NCBI GenBank assembly: GCA_030597995.1
Contig: JAUVQV010000011.1
Coordinates: 1-10,177 of the forward strand
DNA length: 10,177 nucleotides
DNA from: Candidatus Rokuibacteriota bacterium
Lineage (GTDB): Bacteria; JAUVQV01
Reading direction: 5' to 3'
The notes beneath the pieces are model-generated. The model made no database searches. It was not told the DNA's origin and saw nothing but the letters and a program-made list of their open reading frames with translations. The number at the start of each line of letters is the position of its first letter. Within the stretch, counting starts at the first letter, position 1. The position numbers were made by a program, and so were the translations under genes. Shown in pieces: positions 1 through 9,600 of this stretch.

Positions 1-1306
1 AGAGCTTGAAAAGGGAATGACTGAGTTTCTCTTCGTCGATTTTGGTTCTGGGCTCGATGGCTATAGAGATGACCGGCTCGGGAAAGTCAATTGCCTCAAG
101 GAGTATCGGCTGCCCCGGGTCGCAGAGGGTGTCGCCCGTTACCGTGTCTTTGAGACCAACGGCGGCAGCGATATCCCCTGAAAAAACCTCCCGGATTTCC
201 TGGCGCTTATTGGCATGCATCTTGAGCAGACGGCCGATCCTCTCTCGTCTGCCGCGGCAGGAGTTTAAGACCGTCTCCCCGCTCCGGAGACGCCCGGAAT
301 ACACGCGGAAGAAGGTGAGCTGTCCCGCATAGGGGTCGGTAACGATCTTGAACGCCAGCGCCGCAAAAGGCCCGGAGTCATCCGCGTGGCGGAAAATCTC
401 CTGTCGGCTGTCAGGCGCCACCCCCTTGATAGGGGGGACATCCAAAGGACTTGGAAGATAGTCCACCACCGCCTCCAGCAACGGCTGCACCCCCTTGTTT
501 CGAAAAGAGGCCCCGCAAAACACCGGGACAAAATCCATGGCCACGGTCCCACGGCGCAATCTCTCCCTTATCTCCGCCTCGCTGATCACCTCGCCGTCTA
601 TGAATCTCTCCAGCAAATTGACATCCTTCTCGCAGAGGACCTCGAGCAATTTTGCCCGGCACCGTTCCGCTTCAGGGCGCAACTCTTCCGGAACCGCCTC
701 CTCATGCCAGGTGGCCCCCAGTTTTTCATCATCCCAGATCAAAGCTCGCATGCGAATCAGGTCCACAACACCCCGGAAGCTCTCCTCGGCTCCAACTGGC
801 AGTTGGATGGGGACCGCATGCGCTCCCAGCCGTACCCGGATCATTTCCAAGACCCGTTCAAAGTCCGCTCCGGTCCGATCCATCTTGTTGACAAAAGCAA
901 TGCGGGGTACACGATACTTGTCAGCTTGACGCCACACGGTTTCGGACTGCGGCTCGACTCCCCCAACCGCACAAAAGATCGCCACTGCCCCGTCCAGAAC
1001 CCGCAGCGACCGCTCCACTTCCACGGTAAAATCCACATGGCCCGGGGTGTCGATAATGTTGATTCGGTAGTCTCTCCAAAAACATGTGGTGGCTGCGGAG
1101 GTAATAGTGATGCCTCGTTCCTGCTCCTGCTCCATCCAATCCATCACCGTTGAGCCATCGTCGACTTCCCCGATCTTGTGCGAGACACCGGTGTAATACA
1201 GGACGCGCTCGGTAGTGGTGGTTTTACCGGCATCGATATGCGCCATAATGCCGATATTTCTGGTCTTCTCGAGTGGTACCTGCCTGCCCTCCGCCGAACT
1301 CTTCAT
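1..1306 (-). CDS. fusA: Elongation factor G, EF-G (3' partial)
   Basis: EF-G is the cytosolic translational GTPase that moves tRNAs and mRNA through the ribosome and, with ribosome recycling factor, splits ribosomes. I read the reverse complement by hand: the frame is open from the ATG at 1306 to the window edge, giving 435 codons. About 260 C-terminal residues (the rest of domain III, then IV and V) lie outside. Visible G-domain motifs are the P-loop AHIDAGKT (residues 22-29), switch region RGITI (64-68), DTPGH (86-90, with H90 at the catalytic histidine position), NKMD (140-143) and CGASF (264-268). Domain II follows from about residue 290, including RVYSG. An in-frame TGA just upstream fixes the ATG as the earliest start. 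A GGTGA Shine-Dalgarno-like element lies 6 bases before it. It is last of the visible rpsL-rpsG-fusA group, 69 bases after rpsG. The sequence looks like a standard housekeeping EF-G rather than a divergent paralogue. Confidence 0.98.
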   Translation of the reverse strand, partial: MKSSAEGRQVPLEKTRNIGIMAHIDAGKTTTTERVLYYTGVSHKIGEVDDGSTVMDWMEQEQERGITITSAATTCFWRDYRINIIDTPGHVDFTVEVERSLRVLDGAVAIFCAVGGVEPQSETVWRQADKYRVPRIAFVNKMDRTGADFERVLEMIRVRLGAHAVPIQLPVGAEESFRGVVDLIRMRALIWDDEKLGATWHEEAVPEELRPEAERCRAKLLEVLCEKDVNLLERFIDGEVISEAEIRERLRRGTVAMDFVPVFCGASFRNKGVQPLLEAVVDYLPSPLDVPPIKGVAPDSRQEIFRHADDSGPFAALAFKIVTDPYAGQLTFFRVYSGRLRSGETVLNSCRGRRERIGRLLKMHANKRQEIREVFSGDIAAAVGLKDTVTGDTLCDPGQPILLEAIDFPEPVISIAIEPRTKIDEEKLSHSLFKL

Positions 1307-1344
1307 CTCTCTTCACCAAGTGCGAGGAGTGTTTCCTTAACCAT
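1303..1344 (-). other. Possible 13-codon mini-ORF overlapping the fusA start
   Basis: In the rpsG-fusA gap an ATG at 1344 opens a frame of 13 sense codons ([13 protein letters not shown]) whose TGA overlaps the fusA ATG as ATGA. Such an overlap could couple translation of a leader peptide to fusA. However, I see no convincing Shine-Dalgarno sequence before its ATG, and a frame this short can arise by chance. It is a candidate only; the gap is otherwise featureless to my eye. Confidence 0.2.
1313..1317 (-). promoter_or_regulatory. Ribosome binding site of fusA
   Basis: GGTGA matches the 3' part of the extended Shine-Dalgarno consensus (AGGAGGTGA) and lies 6 bases before the ATG at 1306. It is weaker than the purine-rich sites before rpsL and rpoC. 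Because an in-frame stop immediately precedes the ATG, no upstream start is possible. Confidence 0.55.
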
Positions 1345-1375
1345 AACGAGAAGCAATATTATTCCCGCCGACACG

Positions 1376-1846
1376 CTACCAGCGATAATGGGCAAAGGCC
1401 TTGTTGGCCTCGGCCATACGGTGAGTATCTTCCCGCTTCTTGACGGTACTCCCCATGTTCCGGGAGGCATCGAGAATCTCCGCCGCGAGCTTATCGGCCA
1501 TAGTTTTTTCCGGCCGCTTCCTAGAAAAATGGGTCAGCCACCGCAAGGCAAGGGCGAGTCGCCGTTCCTGCCGCACGTCCACCGGGACCTGATAAGTCGA
1601 CCCGCCCACCCGGCGGGATTTAACCTCAACGACGGGTCTGGTGTTGTCGACCGCCTTTTGGAATATCTTGAGAGGATCCTCGCTGGACTTGTCTCTGACA
1701 ATCTCCATGGCGCTGTAAAATATTTTCTCTGCCAGACTCTTTTTTCCCTGCAACATTATCACGTTGATACACTTCGTGACCAACTGGGAATGATAGATAG
1801 GGTCGGGGATGGTTTCCCGCTTGGTGATCTCCCGTCTTCTAGACAT
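1376..1846 (-). CDS. rpsG: 30S ribosomal protein S7
   Basis: S7 is a primary binder of the 3' major domain of 16S rRNA. It organises the head of the small subunit and touches mRNA and tRNA at the E site. The 156-residue product has the usual family length. The N-terminal signature region (residues 15-41, containing DPIYHS and [13 protein letters not shown]) is present, as are the [20 protein letters not shown] segment forming the beta-hairpin arm (about 68-87) and the conserved C-terminal part with [20 protein letters not shown] (137-156). The ATG at 1846 is supported by an in-frame TGA a short distance upstream; a weak GGGGA element lies 8 bases before it. The gene follows rpsL by 50 bases and precedes fusA by 69, so all three are probably cotranscribed. 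In E. coli S7 represses its own operon by binding between rpsL and rpsG; this gap is shorter and I could not recognise that structure. Confidence 0.99.
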   Translation of the reverse strand: MSRRREITKRETIPDPIYHSQLVTKCINVIMLQGKKSLAEKIFYSAMEIVRDKSSEDPLKIFQKAVDNTRPVVEVKSRRVGGSTYQVPVDVRQERRLALALRWLTHFSRKRPEKTMADKLAAEILDASRNMGSTVKKREDTHRMAEANKAFAHYRW

Positions 1847-1896
1847 GTGCGAAATCCCCGCTTCTCAATGTGACCACCCTTCCATCGGACTGCCGC

Positions 1897-2271
1897 TCAG
1901 CCTTTGGGCCGTTTGGCTCCATACTTGGACCTTCCCTGCCTGCGATCCTCCACTCCGAGGGTGTCCAGGCTGCCTCGGACAACGTGGTAACGAACCCCCG
2001 GCAGGTCTTTCACCCGCCCTCCGCGCACCAGAGCCATGGAATGCTCTTGGAGATTATGACCGACACCGGGTATATACGCGGTCACTTCCGTGCCATTCGT
2101 CAGTCGCACCCGGGCCACCTTTCGTAGCGCGGAGTTCGGTTTCTTCGGAGTAGTGGTGTACACCCGGATGCACACGCCTCTCTTTTGCGGGGATCCTCGC
2201 AGGGCAGCGGAACTGGTCTTTTTGTACACAGGTTTGCGCCCCTTGCGCACCAACTGATTCAGCGTCGGCAT
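1897..2271 (-). CDS. rpsL: 30S ribosomal protein S12
   Basis: S12 lies at the decoding centre of the 30S subunit and takes part in tRNA selection and translational accuracy. The product is 124 residues, as in the E. coli protein. It starts [13 protein letters not shown] and contains [20 protein letters not shown] (27-46), GHNLQEHS (71-78), [14 protein letters not shown] (83-96) and the C-terminal [12 protein letters not shown]43 and K88, where substitutions classically give streptomycin resistance, are the wild-type lysines, so a sensitive-type S12 is expected. D89 is at the position of the aspartate that is methylthiolated in some bacteria. The frame stays open 11 codons upstream to 2304, but that stretch translates the terminator U-run. 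The ATG at 2271 has a GAGGAG site and matches the family N-terminus, so I chose it. The gene is preceded by its own promoter and a terminator-like leader. Confidence 0.99.
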   Translation of the reverse strand: MPTLNQLVRKGRKPVYKKTSSAALRGSPQKRGVCIRVYTTTPKKPNSALRKVARVRLTNGTEVTAYIPGVGHNLQEHSMALVRGGRVKDLPGVRYHVVRGSLDTLGVEDRRQGRSKYGAKRPKG

Positions 2272-2274
2272 ATT

Positions 2275-2280
2275 CTCCTC
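2275..2280 (-). promoter_or_regulatory. Ribosome binding site of rpsL
   Basis: GAGGAG lies just before the ATG at 2271, with GAGG in good register 5 bases upstream of it. It decides the start against the longer frame beginning at 2304. It begins only two bases after the U-run of the upstream terminator-like hairpin, so RNA folding or transcript release there directly affects access to this site. Confidence 0.85.
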
Positions 2281-2282
2281 AC

Positions 2283-2312
2283 AAAAAAACAAAAAGGCGA
2301 CCAAGCCGCCTT
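2283..2312 (-). terminator. Intrinsic terminator, probable attenuator, ahead of rpsL
   Basis: In the sense RNA, AAGGCGG (2312-2306) pairs with UCGCCUU (2300-2294). This gives a 7-pair stem (six Watson-Crick pairs and one G-U) around a CUUGG loop, followed by a U-run interrupted by one G, ending at 2283. This is a textbook Rho-independent terminator. It lies downstream of rpoC and also downstream of the predicted rpsL promoter, with no room for another promoter before the rpsL start. It therefore cannot be fully efficient and is best read as an attenuator, perhaps also ending a share of rpoBC transcripts. A short competing pairing, AAGCC (2340-2336) with GGCUU (2307-2303), would open the stem, but it is only 5 pairs and speculative. 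Confidence 0.75.
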
Positions 2313-2350
2313 CCTCGCTAATGAGTTATGTGGTTGGCTTTATTAAGTAA

Positions 2351-2382
2351 ATTGCCCTTTCTGGTTCAGTGACAAGGCCAAT
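2351..2382 (-). other. Leader hairpin between promoter and attenuator
   Basis: ATTGGCCTT (2382-2374) can pair with AAGGGCAAT (2359-2351) around a 14-base loop: eight Watson-Crick pairs with one internal G-G mismatch. There is no U-run after it, so it is not a terminator. It lies in the predicted rpsL leader RNA and might be a regulatory or protein-binding element, but no known motif was recognised and chance pairing is possible. Confidence 0.35.
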
Positions 2383-2409
2383 CTCAAAACTTATCCCTGA
2401 AACTTCGAA

Positions 2410-2438
2410 AGTTTATCTATTACCAACTGTTCTGTCAA
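2410..2438 (-). promoter_or_regulatory. Sigma70-type promoter for rpsL-rpsG-fusA
   Basis: A perfect -35 hexamer TTGACA (2438-2433) is followed by an ideal 17-base spacer and TAAACT (2415-2410), which matches four of six bases of the -10 consensus. An A7 tract (2449-2443) lies just upstream of the -35 box, where an UP-element subsite would be. Transcription would start near 2403 and give a leader of about 130 bases before the rpsL ATG. The site begins about 50 bases after the rpoC stop, in non-coding DNA, which supports its being real. Confidence 0.72.
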
Positions 2439-2487
2439 GACCTTTTTTTGATTTCCCTCTCTTTCCCGCTTTCAGCATCACAACCCC

Positions 2488-5400
2488 TCAGGCAGTGCTA
2501 TCCCACACCGAAAGCTCTTGTTTCTCGTCCTCTTTCCTCCCCGCCCGCAGTTCGCGCAACTGCTGGTAGTAGCTGAAACCGGTGCCGGCCGGTATGAGCC
2601 GACCCATAATCACGTTTTCCTTTAAGCCCCTCAGGTTGTCAACTTTTCCACAGATCGCGGCCTCCGTCAGGACCTTGGTCGTCTCCTGGAAAGAAGCGGC
2701 CGAGATGAAACTCTCGGTAGAGAGCGAGGCCCTGGTGATTCCCAGGAGGATTGGGCGGCCCGTCGCCGGCCGCGCTCCCCTCTCTAACACGGCACGGTTT
2801 TCGTCTTCGAAGATAAATTTATCTACCTGCTCCCCAACAATGAACTCGCTGTCCCCAACGTCTTCCACCACTATTTTCTTCAGCATCTGGCGGACAATAA
2901 TCTCGATATGTTTGTCGTTGATCTTAACCCCCTGAAGGCTGTACACCTGCTGGACTTCATTCACGAGATATTTTTGCATCTCCTTCACCCCCAAGATGCT
3001 GAGAATGTCGTGGGGATTGGCCGAGCCGTCCATCAGGGGCTCACCAGCCCGCACCTGATCCCCGTCGTGCACGTTGATGTGCTTTCCTTTGGGCACCAGG
3101 TACTCTTTGGACAACCCGGCTTCTCCTTCCACAACCACCTTGCGCATCCCCTTCACAAACCCGCCGAGCCGAATGGACCCGTTGATCTCACTGATCACCG
3201 CCTGCTCTTTCGGTTTGCGGGCCTCGAAGAGTTCCGCTACTCGGGGCAGACCTCCGGTGATGTCCTTGGTCTTAGTGGTTTCCCGCGGGATCTTGGCAAT
3301 GACGTCTCCGGCCGCAATCTCGTCTCCTTCGGCCACCATGATGTTTGCGCCGGCCGGCAGGAGGTATCTGCCGGAAGTCTTACTGGTCTCATCCTTGATT
3401 GACACCCTGGGTCGGACGTCCGGGTCCTGGGTTTCCAAGATAACCTTGCGGGCGAAACCGGTGGCGCTGTCCACTTCTTCCTTGACCGTCACGCCCTCCA
3501 GAATATCACCGAACTTCACGCGGCCCGTGACATCGGTCAGGATAGCCAGGGTGTAAGGGTCCCATTCCACGATGGTCTGCCCGGAGGACTCCTCCTGGCT
3601 GTTCTTAACCTTAATCTTGGCACCGTAGACCACCGGGTACTTCTCCCTCTCGCGTCCGCTCTCGTCGAATACGGCGATGCCACCGTTGCGGTTCATGACC
3701 ACCCAGTCTCCATCCTTGTTCCGAACGGTCTTGAGGTCCAGGTAGCGAACAGTGCCGGCGTTTTTCGCCTCCAGCGTCGTCTGCTCGATGATCCGGCTGG
3801 CCGTTCCCCCGATGTGGAAAGTACGCATGGTAAGCTGGGTTCCAGGTTCGCCGATAGATTGGGCCGCGATTACGCCGGCCGCCTCACCCAGCCGAATCAA
3901 ATTTCCGCGGGCCAGATCCCGGCCGTAGCAGCGGATACACACACCGTTCTTGGTTTCGCATGTCAGTGCCGACCGGATCCGGACTCTTTCGAGGCCCGCT
4001 TCTTCAATCATTTCCGCCAGGGCCTCGTTTACCTCCTGGTTGCCCTGCACCAGGATTTCATTCGTAAAAGGGTCCTTTATATCATCCAAGGCTACCCGCC
4101 CCAGAATCCGCTCTTTGAGGGGCTCTATTATTTCACCCCCTTCGACAATGGCGCTGACCACGATCCCATCGACCGTACCACAGTCCTCCTCGGTCACGAT
4201 GACGTCTTGAGCGACATCTACCAGGCGGCGGGTGAGGTAGCCGGAATTCGCGGTCTTGAGGGCGGTATCAGCCAGACCCTTGCGGGCGCCGTGGGTAGAG
4301 GTGAAGTATTCCAACACCGTCAATCCCTCACGGAAATTGGAGGTGATCGGGGTCTCGATAATCTCCCCGGAGGGCTTGGCCATCAACCCCCTCATTCCCG
4401 CCAGTTGACGGATCTGCTGGGAACTCCCACGGGCTCCGGAATCAATCATCATAAAAATGGGATTGAACTTCTGGGAACTGCCCTGGTCGACCTTTTTCTC
4501 ATACTGCAACTCCTGCAACATTGTCTCAGCTACCATCTCGGTCGTGTGCGCCCAGACATCGATCACCTTGTTATATTTTTCCCCTCTGGTAATCAAGCCG
4601 TCCGCATACTGGCTCTCGACCGCCTCCACTTCCTTGAGGGCGCCTTCCACCAGGCTTTTCTTCTTGCCCGGTATGGTCATGTCGTCAATGGATATCGAGA
4701 TGCCGGCGAAGGTAGCGTAGCGGTATCCCAGATTCTTGATGTCGTCCAGGAGAGCGACAGTCCTCTCCCTTCCCAGGTGACGGAAAGAATAGTCGATCAG
4801 CTGGGTCATCTCTTTTTTCCTCATAATGCCGTTAACCAGGCTGAAAGGCAGAGTATGCGGGAGAATTTCGTACATCAGGACGCGGCCGGTGGTGGTCTCG
4901 ACTTTTTCCCCTTCTATTTGAACGACAATCCTGGCGTGGAGGTCCACTATGTCGTGGTCATAAGCCAGGCGCACTTCTCCAATGCCTGAGAACCTTTTTC
5001 CCTCCCCCCGGCAACCGTCTCTAACCTGGGTCAGGTAATAACAGCCCAGCACGATATCCTGAGAAGGTACCGCCAGTGGCCTTCCGTTCGCAGGAGACAG
5101 GATGTTGTTGGAGGCCATCATGAGTTGCCGGGCCTCTTCCTGAGACTCCTGCGAAAGTGGCACATGAACCGCCATTTGGTCACCGTCGAAATCGGCGTTA
5201 AAGGCAGCGCACACCAGGGGATGGAGCCGAATGGCCTTCCCCTCGATCAGGAGCGGCTGGAAGGCCTGGATCCCAAGGCGATGCAGTGTTGGAGCCCGGT
5301 TGAGCATGACCGGATGTTCAGTGGTCACCTCTTCGAGCACGTCCCAGACTTCCTGCACTTCATTTTCCACCATCTTCTTGGCGTTCTTGAGGGTCGTCGC

Positions 5401-6570
5401 CAGCCCCTTCTGCTCCAGCTTGTGGTAGATGAACGGCTTGAAAAGCTCCAGGGCCATCTTCTTGGGAAGGCCGCATTGGTTGAGCTTCAGTTCCGGGCCG
5501 ACAACGATGACAGAACGCCCGGAATAGTCTACTCTCTTCCCGAGCAGATTCTGCCGGAAGCGCCCCTGTTTCCCCTTGAGCATGTCTGAGAGAGATTTAA
5601 GGGGTCTCTTGTTGGGGCCTCGAATCACCCGCCCGCGTCGTCCGTTGTCGAAAAGCGCATCCACCGCCTCCTGCAACATCCTTTTCTCATTCCGGATAAT
5701 GATGTCCGGGGCCTTGAGCTCCAGGAGACGACGCAAGCGGTTGTTGCGATTGATCACCCTCCGGTAGAGGTCGTTCAGGTCCGAGGTGGCGAATCGACCA
5801 CCGTCCAGCGGTACCAGGGGCCGCAGTTCCGGCGGGATGACCGCGATGACGTCGCAGATCATCCACTCCGGCTTACTCCCGGACTTGCGGAAGGCCTCAA
5901 CTACCTTGAGACGCTTGACGATTTTCTTTCTGGCCTGGGCGGAGACGGTCTCGAGCATCTTCCCCCGCAATTCCTCGGCAAGCTTATCGACCTCCAGCTT
6001 CCGGAGTAATTCCTTGACGGCCTCTGCTCCCATGCCCGCCTGGAACTCATCCCCGTACTCGAGGTGCAGCTGCCGATACTTCTCATCGGTGATAAGCTCT
6101 TGCTCCTTGACCCCTGCCGGTCCCGGTTTGATGACCACATAAGACTCAAAATAGAGGATGCGCTCCAGATCCCGAAGCGTGATGTTCAGGATGGTCCCGA
6201 TCCTGGAGGGGAGACTTTTGAAAAACCAGACATGGGAAACGGGACTGGCCAGCTCAATGTGACCCATCCTCTCTCTTCGCACTTTGGACTGGATGACTTC
6301 CACTCCACACTTGTCACAGACCACACCGCGGTGTTTCATACGCTTGTATTTCCCGCAGTTACACTCCCAGTCTTTCGTCGGACCGAAAATCTTGGCGCAA
6401 AAGAGCCCGTCCCGCTCCGGCTTGAAGGTCCGGTAATTGATGGTCTCGGGCTTCTTTACCTCACCGTGAGACCAAGACCGGATCTTGTCAGGCGAGGCCA
6501 GGGCGATGCGGATCCCTTTAAACTGAGTCGGGTCCTTGTGTTTTTCAAAAAGGCTAAAGAGGCTGTCCAA
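2488..6570 (-). CDS. rpoC: DNA-directed RNA polymerase subunit beta'
   Basis: Beta' is the largest core subunit of RNA polymerase and holds the catalytic magnesium. The 1360-residue product is collinear with E. coli RpoC (1407). The N-terminal zinc site uses C70, C72, C85 and C88. The active-site motif NADFDGD is at 458-464, with D460, D462 and D464 at exactly the E. coli positions, which supports the chosen start. The bridge helix is near 752-787, and the second zinc site uses C797, C871, C878 and C881. The trigger loop [16 protein letters not shown] is at 907-922. An SI3-type insertion of roughly 185 residues follows (about 926-1112), then [18 protein letters not shown]. The conserved end region [19 protein letters not shown] is at 1313-1331, and the tail after it is shorter than in E. 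coli. The start is TTG with a strong purine-rich site. It is cotranscribed with rpoB, 39 bases upstream. No terminator is seen directly after its stop. Confidence 0.99.
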   Translation of the reverse strand: MDSLFSLFEKHKDPTQFKGIRIALASPDKIRSWSHGEVKKPETINYRTFKPERDGLFCAKIFGPTKDWECNCGKYKRMKHRGVVCDKCGVEVIQSKVRRERMGHIELASPVSHVWFFKSLPSRIGTILNITLRDLERILYFESYVVIKPGPAGVKEQELITDEKYRQLHLEYGDEFQAGMGAEAVKELLRKLEVDKLAEELRGKMLETVSAQARKKIVKRLKVVEAFRKSGSKPEWMICDVIAVIPPELRPLVPLDGGRFATSDLNDLYRRVINRNNRLRRLLELKAPDIIIRNEKRMLQEAVDALFDNGRRGRVIRGPNKRPLKSLSDMLKGKQGRFRQNLLGKRVDYSGRSVIVVGPELKLNQCGLPKKMALELFKPFIYHKLEQKGLATTLKNAKKMVENEVQEVWDVLEEVTTEHPVMLNRAPTLHRLGIQAFQPLLIEGKAIRLHPLVCAAFNADFDGDQMAVHVPLSQESQEEARQLMMASNNILSPANGRPLAVPSQDIVLGCYYLTQVRDGCRGEGKRFSGIGEVRLAYDHDIVDLHARIVVQIEGEKVETTTGRVLMYEILPHTLPFSLVNGIMRKKEMTQLIDYSFRHLGRERTVALLDDIKNLGYRYATFAGISISIDDMTIPGKKKSLVEGALKEVEAVESQYADGLITRGEKYNKVIDVWAHTTEMVAETMLQELQYEKKVDQGSSQKFNPIFMMIDSGARGSSQQIRQLAGMRGLMAKPSGEIIETPITSNFREGLTVLEYFTSTHGARKGLADTALKTANSGYLTRRLVDVAQDVIVTEEDCGTVDGIVVSAIVEGGEIIEPLKERILGRVALDDIKDPFTNEILVQGNQEVNEALAEMIEEAGLERVRIRSALTCETKNGVCIRCYGRDLARGNLIRLGEAAGVIAAQSIGEPGTQLTMRTFHIGGTASRIIEQTTLEAKNAGTVRYLDLKTVRNKDGDWVVMNRNGGIAVFDESGREREKYPVVYGAKIKVKNSQEESSGQTIVEWDPYTLAILTDVTGRVKFGDILEGVTVKEEVDSATGFARKVILETQDPDVRPRVSIKDETSKTSGRYLLPAGANIMVAEGDEIAAGDVIAKIPRETTKTKDITGGLPRVAELFEARKPKEQAVISEINGSIRLGGFVKGMRKVVVEGEAGLSKEYLVPKGKHINVHDGDQVRAGEPLMDGSANPHDILSILGVKEMQKYLVNEVQQVYSLQGVKINDKHIEIIVRQMLKKIVVEDVGDSEFIVGEQVDKFIFEDENRAVLERGARPATGRPILLGITRASLSTESFISAASFQETTKVLTEAAICGKVDNLRGLKENVIMGRLIPAGTGFSYYQQLRELRAGRKEDEKQELSVWDSTA

Positions 6571-6577
6571 TGAACTT

Positions 6578-6583
6578 TCCCCC
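6578..6583 (-). promoter_or_regulatory. Ribosome binding site of rpoC (TTG start)
   Basis: GGGGGA, within AAAGGGGGAAAG, lies 7 bases before the TTG at 6570. No ATG or GTG lies in frame between the rpoB stop and this TTG. The encoded [10 protein letters not shown] segment aligns with the start of other RpoC proteins and preserves E. coli residue numbering downstream, so this site and the rare start codon decide the gene's 5' end. Confidence 0.8.
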
Positions 6584-6609
6584 TTTGTGATTGTGAAAAT
6601 TCCTCGCCA

Positions 6610-9600
6610 TCACGGTTTACTTCCCCCCCCGGAGCGCTGCTCGATCAGTTCAACATCCAAACCCAACCCCTGAAGTTCCTTCACCAATACGTTGAAAGAC
6701 TCCGGCAAACCGGCCTGGTGGAGGTTGCGCCCCTTCACGATAGATTCGTACACCTTCGTCCGGCCTACTACATCGTCGGATTTGACTGTGAGTATCTCTT
6801 GAAGGATATACGCTGCCCCGTACGCCTCAAGGGCCCACACTTCCATCTCCCCAAATCGCTGTCCGCCGAATTGGGCTTTCCCTCCCAGCGGCTGCTGAGT
6901 GACCAGGCTGTAAGGTCCGATGGAACGCGCGTGGATCTTGTCGTCCACCAGATGGTGGAGCTTCATCATGTAAATATAGCCGACCGTTACTTCCTGGTCG
7001 AAAGGTGCGCCGGACCTTCCGTCAAAAAGAGTCGTCTTGCCGTTCTGCGGCAACCCCGCCTCGAGCAGCATCTTTTTGATCTCGGCCTCCGAGGCGCCGT
7101 CGAAAACCGGTGTCGAGGTGCGCACTCCGCGGCGATGTTCACGAGCCAACCTCTGAAGGTCGTCCCGGCTCATCTTCTCCAGCTGCTCCTGGACCTCTTT
7201 CTGAGGGTAGATCTTCCTGAAATGGCGGCGCAGATCAGTCGCGCTGGCCTGCTGTGCAAACTGGGCCACTGCCTCACCCAAGGTCTTAGCCACCCACCCC
7301 AGGTGGGTCTCCAAGATCTGGCCCACATTCATTCGTGAGGGCACCCCCAGAGGATTGAGCACAATGTCGACCGGGCGCCCGTCCGGAAGGTAGGGCATGT
7401 CCTCCACCGGGAGGATCATGGAGACCACTCCCTTGTTCCCATGCCGCCCGGCCATCTTGTCGCCGACGGAGAGTTTCCTCTTGATGGCCACGTACACTTT
7501 GACCAGTTTGATCACTCCGGGCGGAAGTTCATCGCCCTTCTTCAAACGGTTGACTTTCTCCTCATACACCGCCTTGAGAAGACGAACCTGTTCCTCGGCC
7601 CGCTCCCGGATCCTGTCCACCTCCTCCCGGAGCTTGTCGTTCGTGAGGACCTTGGGGCCCAAAAGCTGGCTCCAGTCCGCTTCGCGCAAGACCTCCTCAG
7701 TCATCTTCGCGCCGGCCTTGAGAAGTGTTTTTCTGCTGGACTTCTTCGCTGCGATCCTTTTGGGAGCAGGCTTGCCGGCGAAGAGATGGATAAGCCTCTT
7801 GGTTTCCTCCTCCCGGACTATCTTAATCTCGTCCTTGAGGTCCCGTTTCAGACGCTCGATCTCCTCGTCCTCAATGGCCTTCGTCCGCTCATCTTTGTCC
7901 ACCCCCCGGCGGGAATAAACCTTAACGTTGATCACGGTGCCTTCTATCCCCGGCGGCGTTACCAGGGAAGAGTCACGCACGTCGCCGGCCTTCTCTCCAA
8001 AAATCGCCCGGAGAAGCTTCTCCTCGGGAGTGAGCTGAGTCTCTCCTTTCGGAGTGACTTTCCCCACCAGAATGTCGCCCGATTTGACCTCGGCCGCGAT
8101 GCGAATGATTCCCGAGTCGTCCAGGTTGCGCAGGGCCTCCTCGCTTACGTTGGGGATGTCGCGGGTAATTTCTTCCTTGCCGAGCTTCGTGTCCCGAGCC
8201 TCGATGTTGAATTCCTCAATATGGATGGAGGTGAAAACATCCTCCCGCACCAGCCGCTCACTGACCAAGATGGCGTCCTCGAAGTTGTACCCGCCCCAAG
8301 GCATGAAAGCCACCAGTATGTTCCGCCCCAGGGCGAGTTCGCCGCGCTCGGTAGCCGGGCCATCCGCCAGGGAGTCACCCTTCTTCACCAATTGTCCTTC
8401 TCTTACAATCGGTATTTGATTGACACAGGTGTTCTGATTCGAGCGGCGGTACTTGACAAGGTTGAAAACTTCCAGTTTGCCGGAATCGTCCCGGTTCTTG
8501 TCCAGGCTGTGGAGTATGATCCGGCTGGCCTCCACTTTTTCGACAATACCGTCGAAGGGGGCCATAATCGTTACCCCGGAATCACGGGCGGCAATGGACT
8601 CCATTCCTGTTCCAACCAGTGGGGCCTCCCGAACCAGGAGGGGGACCGCTTGGCGTTGCATGTTGGAGCCCATAAGGGCCCGGTTGGCATCGTCATGCTC
8701 GAGGAAAGGTATCAGTGCGGTCGCAACGCTGACTATCTGCTTCGGCGAAACGTCCATAAACTCAACTTCCTTGGGACTGGCCAGGATGAAATCTCCACCT
8801 CTTCGAGCCGAGACCCTGGGACTGAGAAATTTTCCCCGGCCGTCAAGCGCGGTGTTGGCCTGCGCGATGACGTGCTGGTCCTCCTCGTCGGCGCTGAGAA
8901 AATGAACCTCGTTTGTCACTCGACCGTCACTCACCTTGCGATAAGGCGTCTCGATAAAGCCGTATTCGTTCACCCTGGCATATGTGGAGAGGGAAGTGAT
9001 AAGACCTATGTTGGGTCCCTCCGGCGTCTCAATGGGGCACACCCGCCCATAGTGAGTGGGATGGACGTCCCGAACCTCGAAGCCTGCCCTCTCCCGGGTT
9101 AAACCACCCGGCCCGAGGGCGGAAAGCCGCCGCTTGTGAGTGATCTCGGCCAGCGGATTCGTTTGATCCATGAACTGCGAGAGCTGGCTGGATCCGAAAA
9201 ACTCCTTGATCGCAGCGTCAACCGGGCGGGCGTTGATGAGATCATGGGGCATGAGGGTCTCAAGGTCCTGCACCGCCATCCTCTCCTTGATAGCTCTTTC
9301 CATGCGCACCAGACCGATACGGAACTGGTTTTCCAGGAGTTCCCCTACAGATTTGACCCTCCGGTTGCCGAGATGGTCGACATCATCGGCCCGGCCTTGT
9401 CCGGCCGGGATTCGGATCAGCCGCCGTATGGTTTCGATGATATCTTCCCGCGTCAAGACCCTGTTGTCAGTCGGCTCCCGGAGGCCAAGCTTCAGGTTCA
9501 ACTTCATCCGCCCGACGGGGGACAGGTCATAGCGTTTAGAGTTGAAAAAGAGGTTTTCGAAAAAGGTCTTGGACGTTTCCAGGGTCGGCGGTTCACCGGG

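Noticed and set aside
386..1153. A 255-codon plus-strand frame, and the neighbouring 1178-1873 frame
   Set aside because: Both are antisense to fusA and rpsG, whose own frames are intact and conserved; the translations resemble no known protein.
318..1306. Possible frameshift in fusA, considered because no complete minus-strand frame ends inside the window here
   Set aside because: Codon-by-codon reading of the reverse complement shows one uninterrupted conserved EF-G frame from 1306 to 1; it simply lacks a stop within the window.
2272..2304. An 11-residue N-terminal extension of S12 starting at 2304
   Set aside because: It would translate the terminator U-run, is absent from the family, and the ATG at 2271 has its own GAGGAG site.
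2468..2515. Inverted repeat GCTTTC/GAAAGC around the rpoC stop as a possible rpoC terminator
   Set aside because: Only six pairs with a 36-base loop and no following U-run; not a credible terminator.
3814..4989. A 391-codon plus-strand frame opposite rpoC
   Set aside because: It is antisense to highly conserved rpoC sequence, with no family resemblance and no separate promoter or ribosome binding site recognised; it is a shadow frame.
7441..9102. A 553-codon open frame on the plus strand, opposite rpoB
   Set aside because: It lies wholly antisense to conserved rpoB codons, has no recognisable domain, and its composition mirrors the opposite strand. Long antisense frames are expected in GC-rich genes with strong codon bias.
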